Part shown: positions 47,339 to 59,635 of the stretch, one piece after another
How positions within the stretch are numbered: position 1 is the stretch's first letter
Layout: each line of letters begins with the position of its first letter
Assembly: GCF_023278565.1 (NCBI RefSeq)
Contig: NC_064676.1
Span: 5,952,001 to 6,016,000 of the forward strand
Direction of reading: 5' to 3'
Length of the DNA: 64,000 nt
Source: Colletotrichum lupini
Lineage: Eukaryota; Ascomycota; Sordariomycetes; Glomerellales; Glomerellaceae
Made by a program: the position numbers and the translations under genes
The notes under the pieces: generated by a model
Databases searched by the model: none
What the model saw: the letters and a program-made list of their open reading frames with translations, nothing else
What the model was told of the DNA's origin: nothing

Positions 47339-49779
47339 TTTGACTAGGTAATATTGGAGACTTGGTCAAGAAAGTCGAGTAATGACAGTATAGAGGTGAG
47401 AGAGAGAGTTGGATATCGTCGAAAGAATCGAAGAAGTGAAGAATCAAGAGAAAATAGTGAATATGACTAAAGTTAGATGTGCACAGCACGGGAGAAGGTT
47501 GAAGAGTTAGAAAGGATGTTGAGGTAAAGTTAAGAAACTGTTGATGAGAATGATGGGAAAAAAGAACCTGATTTCCTCGAGATCGAGCGAGTCTTTATAG
47601 CCAAATGAATCCTCAAGACTTGTCGCCATTGGCAAGCAACATGAAGACTTTCAGCTCCACTGATCCCATCATCCAGCTCGTCTCATGTTGCCATTCAGCT
47701 GACGTTTCCCCCCAGGGCCGTGTTTGCCGATGTCTAGAACGCTGCGTCGAAGCATAGCCCGGCATGTCGAACACTTGACGGACTGTGGACATCGCGACAT
47801 CACCAACCCAGCATCTTGCAACATCGGGAGTTTAGATGGCATGTCGTCGTCCACCGAACCTCAAACGAGCATTGACGTTGCCTGCAAAGGCGTGTGAAGG
47901 CCAGCGATGGGCCCTCATGGGAGGATGAACCCAGCCCCCAATCGAACGATTACGAAGCTTGAATTAGGTAAAAGTCATCAGAAAGAAGACTAGCCCGACG
48001 TCTAACGAGAATAAACGATTCGGCAGAGCCCCAGAGGCCCCCGGGAATGTGGCTCTGAGCCTCAATTCTCTATTGAGGCTTGGCTCCCTCTTGCCGTTGC
48101 GGTCCTGCCGGGAAGCCTTGTGGGGAGAGGCAGCGGGAGCTTGTTTTCGGGACCCCATCCGGTTCGGAGAAAAAGAGTAACAATAGCGGGAAAAGTCTTG
48201 AAAGGGGTTCAAACAAGGAGTCGCATCACGGAAAGCTGGGGGTTTCTGAGCTCTGACGTTGCCATGTAGATTCGCAATCCTCTTTGGGCCTTTGCGGTCC
48301 CCGCATTTTCGTGTTTCGACTGATGCTGTGACATGCCTACCCGGGGGGGCAGGGGGGGAAGCCGCACCGATTGATTGCGCGGCCCGATCTACAACGTGAT
48401 GTGGGAGACGACCCCGGCGTCGATGGCTAAATGCGGAAACTTTTGGGATTTCTAGAAGCTCCTTTTTTCTTCAGATCTCTCCAAGAGCTGGTGAGGCTGA
48501 AAAAACTTGTAACGTGAGCGCATTGAACGAGACTCGGTTCTTCAAACATTCTGGATCTTTTTCGTCATCTTACTTGGAAAATCATAGGTGGCTGGGCTGC
48601 ACACACCGCCTCACCAGTGGAAGGGTCCGAGTGCAAGAGGTATGAGAGCAACATATGATGTCCAGCGACAATATCACCGTCAATTATGATCGTCGCGACT
48701 TACAAGAGCCTCCCGAGGCTACGTATGCCCATGAAAGCCGCTAGGTTCGGGCATGCCGAGCCGACGATGGTCACCTCAGAAGGCGCAGATGTGTAAGGGT
48801 AACGATGGAGGAACACATGATGGTCAGGTTTGTAAGAATGCGGCATTTCACTGCTCAGATGTAGCGCAAGACGTGCCATATTACTAACAAATCCATGCGA
48901 CGTGGCTCCGTGTGGCAGCCAGCTTCTCACATACAGCTTTCAAGTTCTGAAGGCGAAGGATGTTCAAGTTTCATACGCATTCATCCCGCTGTGATGGTTG
49001 ACTGAGATGTTTGCGATGGTAGAGACAAGAGTGGGAATAAAGAACCTCTAGAATTGGTCATATCCCGAGAAACAACATCAAGATTAAAAGCCGTCGACGA
49101 GCTAGTGAATAAGCTTGTCAAGCTTTGACGAGTGGGCATCCGAGCCTACCTGCCATGTTGGAAAACCTAACAATCAATAGAGCGGGGCCTGCCGCGTCAC
49201 TTCAATTGCGGCTCGTCAAATCATTCTACGCATACGCCAACTACCTTGCCAAGCCTCAAGTTGTAATTTCCAATCCGTAACACACACAGGATTGTGCCTT
49301 TGAGGAAGATTGTACGATATGATACACATAATAATACTGAGAGGTTCTAGCGCTTCATTCTCAACTCGCGCTCGACAGAACATGGTGCTCTCAATCAGAG
49401 TGTACTCGATTCTGTACGGGATTTCGGGCAAATCATCTACTAACAAGGTGACGCCAGGTGAGAACGTCGGTCTGAAAGATCATCAAGGAAAACGACGAGT
49501 GTCAAAACTGTTGGTCAGTTAGTTGAGAGCAACCTGAATCCCTAAGAAGCCAAGAGGAATAATTTGAGAGATGCGTTTCGTGAAGTCAAGAAGTTGACTT
49601 CATTGTGACATCAGTTTGGCAGAATTTCGTAAATGATGTACAGGCTCTAAGCAGGTTTGCCTATTACGACTTACTTTCTTTAAAATTTACTCAAATTATC
49701 TAAACCAATGACTTTTAAGTCCCTGAGAAAGTGAAATTTCCTTACTCTAGAAGATGAATGAACGTAACGTAAAATGACC
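47339..49779. other. Intergenic, no recognisable gene
   Basis: About 2.4 kb of ordinary composition. It contains the promoter and leader of the secreted repeat protein (CT-rich on its sense strand near 47390-47500). Short open frames such as 48700-48930 and 49216-49446 have no recognisable content. Confidence 0.55.
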
Positions 49780-50043
49780 GATCTTTATATATAAAAAACC
49801 ACTAAATTTAATTATGATTAATTTAATATTGAAAAGCCTTTCTTATTTTGAAGCCCTTAAACGTACTTCTCAGGGGTCCTTGCCGCTTATTACTATGATC
49901 CTTCTTTTTTAATAATTCTAGGTTTTTTTACTTATCCTATCTTAGATTCATTTTTACTAAGCTTACTTATATAATAGTTTTTTTCCGACTTTATAAGCAT
50001 AAAAGATCGACCTTAACGGGATTACGCTTTTAAAAGAAATTAT
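49780..50043. repeat. AT-rich RIP-like relic, left of gypsy element
   Basis: Composition shifts from ordinary to strongly AT-rich over about 130 bases and stays so up to the ATAAT duplication at 50044-50048. It is probably part of an older repeat into which the gypsy element jumped. No family recognised. Confidence 0.5.
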
Positions 50044-50048
50044 ATAAT

Positions 50049-50238
50049 TATAAGAGATTAGGCTATGAGTACTTAACTAGCGAGGCTATAATATAGGTAT
50101 AGGTATATTATAAGACTAAAGCTTATAAAGTCCTTCGTAAAGGCTCTACTTTTTAAAAAGTTCTTTTATAATAAGATCCGTGCACCGGTTACTAAGTTAT
50201 CGGCGTCCTATTACTAGCCACATCCCGAATCTATTATA
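50049..50238 (-). repeat. Gypsy 3' LTR
   Basis: 190 bp from TATAAGAGATTAGG to GAATCTATTATA on the plus strand. Next to the purine tract. Confidence 0.9.
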
Positions 50239-50899
50239 ATTACTCCCCCCTTACGTAACTTTAGTCCCTAAAGTTATTACGTAATATCTTCTTTTAACGC
50301 TAATAATAAAGCTATTAACGTCGTTATTCATAATAGATTTCATAAGGCGTTAATAATATCCTTTCTTACCTAAGAATAAGGTATTACTCCTATCTCCTTA
50401 TCTAACGAATACCTTATTATTATTATTTAGTAATAGCGCGCCGACTAGTTACTAAGTTAGTAATATATATTCGTAATAAAGTATTCCGGCCGTCGTAATA
50501 TATAAGAGCCCGCCTAACCTCGCGGTTATTATTATTACTAGGCTATCGATTATAATAAAAGATTTTTTATCTATTACTAGTTACGTATTTACTTTTTCTT
50601 CCCTCTTTCTATTTAACGACCGTTCTACGAATTCTTTCCTATATAACTATACTTTTCTTTTTACGATATTCTAATTCCGTATCGTTTCCTAATTACGACT
50701 CTCTTACTATACTATTACTAAGCATCCGCTAAAATATTTATTATTTTGCGCATCTAAAATATACTTAATATAAAGTATAATCCTAAAAAGGGCTTCCGCG
50801 GTCTCCGCGGCAGTACTCCCTATATATGCTACTTAGCTAGTCTATATCGTAATATTAATAAGCTTATCTATATCGCTAGCGCTCACGTCGCTAAGTATA

Positions 50900-52560
50900 T
50901 TATTTATTAAATTAATAAAAAGAAGTGTTCTACTATAAGTTATCGAGTCCTCGCTAATCTATTACTAAAATATTAGCTAACGATATTTCTTAGGTTCCCG
51001 AGGAGCTATATAGCGCCGCCTAGTTTACCTAGAATACCCTTATAAAGTTCTATAATATTAAGGAGCAGGGTAGCCTTAACTCCTATAAGCGCGGCCGCGT
51101 TCTTTATACCTTTAGCTATACTACTAGCGCGTAAAAAAAGGTAGCCGCCTATATCGCTAACTTATTAACGGGTAGTAAAGTAAAAAAGGTCCACCTTAAA
51201 CAAGCTACTCTCTAAGAGCTCGCTACTAACCGCAAGTATTTAAACTTATTAATCTCGATTATAATAAGTCGTCGGTAATCGTTTAGCAAATTTTCTTCTT
51301 ACTAACTTAGATTTCTCTTTTTAAATTAGTATCCTTAATACTAATAATAAGACTAAGATTATCTCTTACTTTAGTTACCTCTAACCGGCTTACCTTCGTA
51401 ACGATAGCCGTATAACCGCTTTATAAAATAACCTCGACGCTCTAGCTTAGTACTATAAAAAGACTCCTAAGGGCGTTACTATTACGCGCATCTAGGAGTT
51501 TCCTACTTTCCTTACTTTTCGCAAACGCGTCGCTAAGTTCTTAGTAAATAAAGTACCTACTTATACTATTATTATATATAGCGCTACCCCTATTTCCCGC
51601 GGTCTTAAGACTCGGACTCTTACTAAGAAGCGTACTCTTATTACTAACTATATTCCTAATAATAATAACGAGCGGGACGACTTCGGGTTTAAGTCTAATA
51701 AATCCTAGTACGAGGATACTAAATCTAAGGAGCTCGGTAGCGATTTAAAGAATTCTCTTTCTTAGTATCGTAATAAGCGCCGCCACCTTAACGTTAATAA
51801 CTCGCTAACCCCTACCCGCAACGCTCTTTTTAATATAAACGAGGGTACCCTAGCCCTTAGTTATATTACTCTAAATCTTAATAAGGCTAGTATTGCGCTC
51901 CTCCCGCTCTAAGTAAAGGCTCTACGATAGCTCGACGAGGCTATTACTCGTACTAAGGTTAAAGCCGCGGGTTATAATAAGTAGTTCGACGTTACTAAGT
52001 TCTTTATAAATATTAATATTACTAAGGTCCCTTAGCTCGACTAGGACTATGAGAGCGTCGCCTTAGATAACGTCCCCCGTCCCCGACCCGTTACTAACAA
52101 TAATAGCGTTACGGCCCCTACTTTACCTCTTACTCCGCCTCTTATTATAGCTCCTGTTATACTTCCTATTATAGCTCCTATTATACCTCTTATTATAGCC
52201 TCTAATAGCGACTAAGTAGCGAACGCTCTACGAACCGCTATTATTAATATATATAATACTCTGCGTAACTTCGACCGCCTCCCTCTTACTTATTATAATA
52301 TTAATAAAATTAACGGCCTTACTCTGAGTAATTAGCCGAGCACGCGCACAAAGCTTCCCCGCTTCTTATTTACTAAGCGGACTACTATCGCTAATTATTA
52401 AGCTTTAGAAGTATATACTAGAGCCGCTACTACTACCGCTAATATTGCGTAGGTTACTCCTCCTACGTAACTAAATCTTAACAATCTCTTAGTAATATAT
52501 TACTAAGGGTTATAATACTATATCTTTTTCTTAAGGATTGCGCTAGGCTAGATAAAAAGG
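50900..52560 (+). pseudogene. Degraded extra frame antisense to gypsy gag-pol
   Basis: On the plus strand, opposite to gag-pol, one frame can be followed for roughly 530 codons with only scattered TAA/TAG stops, each consistent with a CAA/CAG codon hit by RIP. Recognisable stretches include SYRVLANLLLKILANDIS near 50940, KKVAAYIANLLTGSKVKKVH near 51140, EFPTFLTFRKRVAKFLVNKV near 51490, an acidic/basic polar middle, and a Pro/Ile/Thr-rich section near 52120-52200. I recognise no family. It may be an accessory gene of the element or a captured host gene. The ends are approximate, and the true start and stop cannot be fixed. Confidence 0.5.
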
Positions 52561-52599
52561 GTTCTATAGTATATTATTAATTAACTTATTTTTAGTAAC

Positions 52600-55500
52600 C
52601 TTTCGCTACGAACTTAACGTTTATTATTTTATTTTATATATACCCTTTTCTTATAGCGTTCGAATCTATTAACTACTTCCGCTACCCCTTTAAGATACTT
52701 AATAAGCTCCTACGTATTATACTTAGTAAGCTACCTAGCCTATTTAACAAGATATTATAAGTTTCCTTCCTCGCTTTATATCGCGACGATTTCTTTAACT
52801 TCCTAAACGTCTTACTCGTCCTCTAACTCTAAGAGATTCGCTATCTAGTCGCCGACCGTTTAGTAATTTCCCTATAGCTTAAGCTAAGAAACTAAGAAAA
52901 TATTATATATTCTCTAATACTACTTTAGTAAATATACTTAGTAAGCCTATTTCCCTACCCTTTTGGCTATTACTACTTTAATATATCTCGGCGCTAGTTT
53001 ATTATTCTTAAATTGCATATTCTTTATTAATAGTCCGACGACCTCTCTATAATTAAACTCCTTTAGGGTATATCTTTTATTATAATAAGCTACTTAGCTT
53101 TTAGAGGCTTGTGCCTACGCTTGCGTAGCCTAGGCCCTAATCTCCCTAATTTTCTAAACCCTTTCCTAAACCCCCTAGACTATAGCCTTATAATTAAGTA
53201 TATATTTAACGTACCTAGGGTAGTAGCCGTATAGTACTATATACGGGGATACTTTTATAATAGAGTATTAACTATTATTATATATAAACTCGGCCTCCTC
53301 TAGCTATGCTACCTACTTATTTAGCGAGCCCTCGGCGTAGATCTTTAGATACTTTTTTAATATTTAATAAGTTCGCTCCGTTTAGCTATCTATTTATAAG
53401 TAGTACGTAGTAGATAGTTAGTAACGCATCGCCCGTTCCTTAGCAAACTCTTCTTAAAATACGCTTATAAAGAGCTTATCTCTATCTATAATAATACCTT
53501 TAGGCGTACCGAACTTATATTTAACCTCTTAGTATAAGATATTTACTATTTATACTATATTAAGTATCTTAACGGTGGGTAGGAACTTCGCGAACTTTAT
53601 TATATAATAGATAATAACTACGATACTATCGTACTCTATACCGTTACTACGAGCGCTTAGTAATAGCCCCGTAATAAAGTCCATAGATATTTCCTAGAAT
53701 AAGTATAAGGGTAGTAGTAATAACTATAGCTACCCGTACGGCTTATATCTTAGGGTTATAACTCCTAAACAATACTCATAGTTCTTAACGTATTCCTAAA
53801 TATCTCGTTAAATATCTTCCTAATAGAACTTCCTTTAGATTAGCTTAAGAGTTTTCGTAGCTCCTATATAACCTACCCTATAGTCGTCGTAGTATTAGTA
53901 AAGGATCTCTATCCGAAGAGACTTTACTTAAGGAATAACGAGTCTTTTTTTAAAAAATAGTATACCCTATTCGTTGAGCGAATATGCTCTTAGCTCGCTA
54001 GCCGTAGTACGAACTCTTGCCGATTATAATATATAGAACTCGTTTTTAGCCTATAATTTTCTAACGAGCTCCTTAGTTTTTAGCGAGAAATAGGAAGCGA
54101 ATACCGTTTCGCCCCTTATAAGCTCCTTTATAACGGGGCGTAGAATATACTATTCTAATATAATAACCCTAGCTCTATCCGACTCCTCTTTATCCTTACT
54201 AAACCATTAACGAGCGTTTACTAATAACTCTCTTACTTTCTTACCTCGAGTCGTTACGGTAATAACTATTACTATTTTATTAGTGCGCCCTATAATACGC
54301 TACTAATATAAGGGAGAGGATTCCCTATCCCTAAAGCTAGCCGATATTTAGCCGGGATTACGAAGGGAGGCCTTAACTACTTAAACGTATACCTTAGTAG
54401 TATTATTTTATCTTTTTAGGCTAATTATCCTTTACCGGACGTCGAGTAGTAGTTTATTAATAAGACGTAGCTTCTAAACTAGCGTAGGGAGGACGTCCTT
54501 ATAAAGCACTTCCCCCTCTATATAGTCTAGCTTTTTAAATAGACCGTCCGCCGGGTTCGTTTTCCTTAGCTAGTGTTCTAAGTTAAAGTTAAATACTAAT
54601 AGTTTATATACTTACCTCGCGAGCCTTCCCTAAAGGTCCCGCGCCGGTGCGCCGATTACTCCTTTAAGTACTTAATAGTCCGTTAGGACTATAAACTTTT
54701 ATAAAAAGCCCTAGAAGTAGTGAGCCTAGTGCTCTAGCCCTTTTACTATAGCGAGTAGTTCTTATTAGCCCGTAGCCTATCGCTACTCCGTATTTATAAG
54801 CTTCCGTAACTAATAGGTAACGGGTTACTATTTTTTATTAGCCTATTACGATAAGATTGCCGTAATAGCTTTAACTAAAGCGTTGGTTTTTACCCGTATA
54901 ATACGTTATAAGTTCTAGTACGTAAGTACGGTTACCGAGGTAAAAGCGACCTTTAGCTAATTAAACGCCTCGTCTACTTCCTTAGTCTACTAGAAGTCCC
55001 TTATTTACCCCTTTTCTATTTTTAGCAATACTATTATCGGTATAACGATACCCGAGTATTTAGTAATAAACTTCTAATAGAAGTTATAGAACCCTAGGAA
55101 CACTTAGATATCCCTAATAGACTCTAGCGCCTTCTAATTAGCGATCGTTCGCACTTATAACGAGTTAATCTCGATTCCTTCTAATATAATAATATAACTT
55201 AAAAACTCGACCCTTTTTTAATAAAACGAGCACTTTAATAATTTAGTAAAAAGCCCGTATAAACGCAGACGTTAGAGGACCTTCTTAATATCCTCCGTAT
55301 ACTACTCCTTTATTATTAAGTAGATTATTAGATCGTCTATATATACTATATAGTAAGTATTTAGTAAGTCGGCGAGCGCTCGGTAAATATACGCCTAGAA
55401 CGTCGCGGGTGCGTTCGTTAGCCTAAAAAGTATAATAGTATACTTAAAGTAACCGTATCGGCTCTAGAACGCTATTTTCTATCGGTCTTCTTTTTTAATT

Positions 55501-57850
55501 CGGATACGGTAGTAGGCATCCCTAATATCTATTTTTAAAATCTATTTCGCTCTGCGAAGCCTATTTAGGAGCTCGCTAATAAGCAGTAGTAGGTATTAAT
55601 TCTTTACGGTTACCCTATTTAGCCCGTAGTAGTCTATATAAAGGTATAGCGTGCCGTCCTTCTTTAGTACGAAGAGGATTAGTACCCCAGCCTTACTAAC
55701 TAAAAGTATAATACGACCGTTTACTAAGTTCTTAGTAATATATATACGAAGCTCATCGAGTTATTTCTCGCTTAATAGATAAATAGGACCATACGGTAGT
55801 TTAGTACCCGGAACTAAGTTAAAAAAGTGTTCTACCCCGCTATATAACTACGGTCCCTTTGCTAACTACTCGTCGAACGTCTCTACCTCTAATTAAAATT
55901 CTAGTAGTAGACCCCCTCGTAGTTTAATCTCCGTTACCCCCGCAATACTTCTTATAATAATAATATATAATATATATACCCTCTCGCAATCCTTAATAAT
56001 ATTACGAGCTATTGCCTCTAGTTCGGTAACCAAAATAGGCTCGTACGACTATATATTCGTTACTATATTAATACGAATACCCTCCTAGCCCATTAATAAT
56101 CGTAATAGTAGGAGGTCTACTATTTTTTTATCCCTATTAACTACGGCGAATAGTTGCCGAATCTTCTTTAGCTACCTATAGTAGTCGATAAGAAAGAGCG
56201 TTAACTAGTAAGCTTTCCCCTAGCCTACGGCTTTACCCTAGAAGTCCCTTAATAAAGGAGCTATAGTAATAGCCGGGGTTAACCCTAAGTAGGTTACGAG
56301 CCTAGTACTAATAATGTCTATCTCGGAGTATATATCTATATTAACTTTTACTAGCCTTTCGGTAATACCTCGTAGAACTATCGCCCTACTTTTCGTAATT
56401 ATTCCTATCGGTACCCTTTTAATACTTAGCGTAAGCGTATTAAGTATATCGCTTATACCTACTCGTTTTCTAACGAATCGACCTCTATAACTCTCGGCTC
56501 GGTAGTAACCCGTTAGATAGTTACTAACGTTAGCTTTAATCGGGGGTACGTTAGCTTATTATTACCCCTACCTCCCGACTTATTTTTCTAGTACTTACTA
56601 AATATATAGCCTATCTTATTATATATAAAGCACTTAATATCGCTACTACGACGCTTCTATAATAGCTCGGTACGAGCACTCTTATTATACGGCTTTTATA
56701 ATATTATTCTTAGTAAGTCCCTAGAGCCTAGCCCCTTAGAGCTCTCCCTACTCTTTTCTCTATAAAAGGGGGATATTCAACGCGGTTACTCTAATAATAG
56801 ATATAGCCTCTTCTTACCGTCCTTCTATAACTAGTCGCCGCCCTTTTACCGATTTAACGACTATAGTTTATTAGCCTCGTAAGCTATATTGCGTACTCTC
56901 TTAATTAAGACCCTATAATAAATTAGATCGTCCTATAGCTAAGATAGTAGTCTAAAAAAGAACTAGTATACCTCTACCTTTAAATTCTCTATATTTTCTA
57001 TACCTAGGTTATAATAAATTGCTAACTACTCGGTAAGGAACTAAGTAGGGGTCTAGCCCTCCTTTAGCCTCTTCGTTCTTAGCTCTTTACAGTATTCCCG
57101 TTCCTAAGTCTCGGGGTCCACGTGCTATTAGCGAATAAACGCTAAGAAGTCGCCCTAGGAGAGGGGATCCTAGAGGCTCTTCTCGTAATTACGCTATTAC
57201 GTTTATAGTAATAAGGATATCTTAAACAGGGCCTATTTAATATACTATTCTATAGTACTTTTTGCGCGAAGCTTATTACCTACTTCTATAATAATAATCC
57301 AGTTTACTACCTAAGTATTTATAAACTCTTCTCCGATCGGTTTATAGTTATAAAAAAGAGGCTTTTCGTATTCTCGTCGACCTAGACGCGTCGCCGGCCG
57401 CTCGGTAAGCTATCGAACGAGCTCCTCGTATCGACGCCGTTCTTAGTTTCGATCTTTAACTATTATTTCTATTATCTTATAGAAATAGGTTATTATTAGG
57501 CCCATAGGGTTTACTAAACTAGCTATCCTAATACTACCTACGCCTTTATATACGCCTTAACCTCGTACGTCCGGTAATCGGTCGCCGATAAACGCCCCGT
57601 TTATAATAAATAGGGTCTTCGGGGTATTAACGGGGTAACTAGCCTATAAGGGTAATCTACCCTAATTATCTTCTTCGTCTAGCTTTTTTATAAACGCTAG
57701 TATTCGGGTAGGACTCGCCCTATAATAAGCTCGTTCTCCCGAACGGAATAGGGTTAAGTAGTTAACTCTAAATAGCTATAGCTTATCGGCGCTAACGGCT
57801 CTTCGCTAATAGCTAGGCGTCGTTTCGTTAACGTTCCGTTCGTTTCCGTA
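52600..57850 (-). pseudogene. Gypsy gag-pol with C-terminal chromodomain, RIP-damaged
   Basis: Degenerate frame read leftward. Gag spans roughly 57850 to 56600 and ends with a CCHC zinc knuckle (C-F-I-x-N-K-I-G-x-I-x-x-K). Reverse transcriptase has YIDDLIIY followed by KCSF and VEFL blocks (55345 to about 55170). The integrase core shows MDFITGL and FGTPKGIIIDRDKLF near 53700-53480. The last domain has YLVK-x-AR-x-LTKYNT-x-E and VVNRFER blocks, matching a chromodomain with Trp codons turned to TAG. Such chromodomains steer integration toward heterochromatin in known chromoviruses. No functional product is expected. Confidence 0.85.
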
Positions 57851-57900
57851 ATTTATTATTACTTATATTAATTACTCCGTAGAGGTAAAAGCTTTAGAAT

Positions 57901-58090
57901 TATAAGAGATTAGGCTATAAGTACTTAATTAGCGAGGCTATAATATAGGTATAGGTATATTATAAGACTAAAGCTTATAAAGTCCTTCGTAAGGGCTTTA
58001 CTTCCTAAAAAGTTCTTTCGTAATAAGATCCGTACACCGGTCGCTAAGTTATCGGCGTCCTATCGCCGGCCGTATCCCGAATCCATTATA
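57901..58090 (-). repeat. Gypsy 5' LTR
   Basis: 190 bp from TATAAGAGATTAGG to GAATCCATTATA on the plus strand, followed by ATAAT. Confidence 0.9.
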
Positions 58091-58095
58091 ATAAT

Positions 58096-59130
58096 ATAAT
58101 ATACTTTTTAATTATATAATACGTATAATATACCCTAAGTACGCGCTTAACGTAATATAATAATTTTAATACAAAAACTACTATATAATTCGGGATAAGT
58201 AAGCTGCTCTATTACTTACTAATAATAAGCTAAGTAATATACTTACGTAGCGGCGCCGGTTAAAAAGGTTAATAATAAAGGTTAGCTATAATAGTTAGCC
58301 GTAATAGTTAGTTATAATAATTAAAGGCGGCCTTTTTTAACTATAGAGGTTCTAAACTTTAATAATAACGTAGAGGTTTTTTAAAAAAGGGCTAAATAAG
58401 CTAATATTTACTACTCTTTATACTAAAGCTTATAAAGATTCTTTTTATCTTTATCGCTTTTAATATTATCTAAAGCTCTATTTAAACTAAATAAATTTAC
58501 TAAACAAATCTACTAAATAAACTTATTAATATATAAACTACTACTTCGATAAGAACCTACTCTTTTAATATATAATTAGTAATTAATAAGCTAGAACTAA
58601 AAATACTTATTAATAAGTCTACCCCTCTCGGGCTAGGCGCCCTCTTTAACTAGCTCGACGCTTAGTTATCGTAACTAATATAAGTACGCCCGAGGATTAG
58701 TAAAGTACTTTTTAATAATACGGAATTTAGCTAAGTAATAATATAAACGCCGTAAATAGCTAGGCTAATATAGATATTAAGATCTAATATATTAATACTA
58801 ACTTAAAAATTATATTTTACGGAGTTAAAAATCCCTTTAATACGGGCTATATTATAAATATAAAGGAATATATAAAAGGCCTCTTAACTTTTAATAAAAA
58901 GGAGTATATAATACGGGATCTAGCTACTTACGTAGGCTAGTACTAAGAGGTTTTATATATATTAAAATAAGTATAACTTGCCCTCTAGATAACTAGACTT
59001 TAGAGGACTGCGGGGGAAAGTCGGGAGCTATTAATAAAAAGAAGATAATAGTTAAGTTAGTTAATTATTATTTTAATTAGTAGTTAAGTATAGAGCGTAA
59101 TATACCCAGTTTTCCCTAATACGTAATACA
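58096..59130. repeat. AT-rich RIP-like relic, right of gypsy element
   Basis: About 1 kb with the same loss of CA/TG as the elements. A plus-strand frame from about 58600 to 59060 with a few TAA/TAG stops gives stretches such as TPLGLGALFN and VRPRISKVLFNNTEFS, which I cannot assign. It is probably the remainder of an older element split by the gypsy insertion. Confidence 0.5.
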
Positions 59131-59635
59131 CAGTACGGCCCCGGCGGATTGCTCCGTCGGGGGGCTAAGCTTACTCATATTTCTCAAGCACGAGCTGGGA
59201 TTCGCCTTCGATATTAAACAAGTAAGGAGCAATTACCTCAAGCACGAAGAGGCGGCTGAAGTAAACCCGATTTGAGGGAGTTTGGAAAATACCCATGAGT
59301 AGGCAGCCTTGAGTGATTTGGGTAACATAGATGAAATACACACCACGAGATGAAAATGGCTACAGTCGTCGGCATCATCGGCAACACATCACAAATCCGC
59401 CCAGAGCGTACGGATAAGATAATGAGGGAGAATACTCGCGACTTTTTCCATTTAAAGTCAAGGAGACTATAGCCTTCATTCTCCATCTCGACATCCAATT
59501 CGTTAATCGAAGAAACTTACTACTCGTTGGTCAGCAGACGGCGTTCCCGAAGATCACAACTGCAACACGCCCAAACACAGAGTTACCCAGGCATCTAACG
59601 TCATGTCATCAATAAACCTCTTCGGTATATCTGCT
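59131..59635. other. Intergenic, return to ordinary composition
   Basis: About 500 bases. It begins with an imperfect GC-rich palindrome at 59139-59164 (CCCCGGCGGA / TCCGTCGGGG arms) exactly where the AT-rich block ends. No gene; it should contain the 3' UTR of the acetyltransferase. Confidence 0.5.

Larger units (their letters stand above)
50049..58090 (-). mobile_element. Ty3/gypsy chromovirus-type LTR retrotransposon
   Basis: An 8042-bp element with 190-bp LTRs at 50049-50238 and 57901-58090 and the duplication ATAAT at 50044-50048 and 58091-58095. The sense strand is minus: a purine tract (AAGGGGGGAGTA on the minus strand) abuts the left LTR, and gag-pol reads leftward. Order: gag with a zinc knuckle near 56600-56640, protease, reverse transcriptase with YIDDLIIY at 55322-55345, integrase core (MDFITGL) near 53690, chromodomain near 52620-52790. 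About 2.3 kb then separates pol from the 3' LTR, making the element longer than the usual 5.5-6.5 kb; that stretch carries an opposite-strand frame. It is RIP-damaged throughout. Confidence 0.93.
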
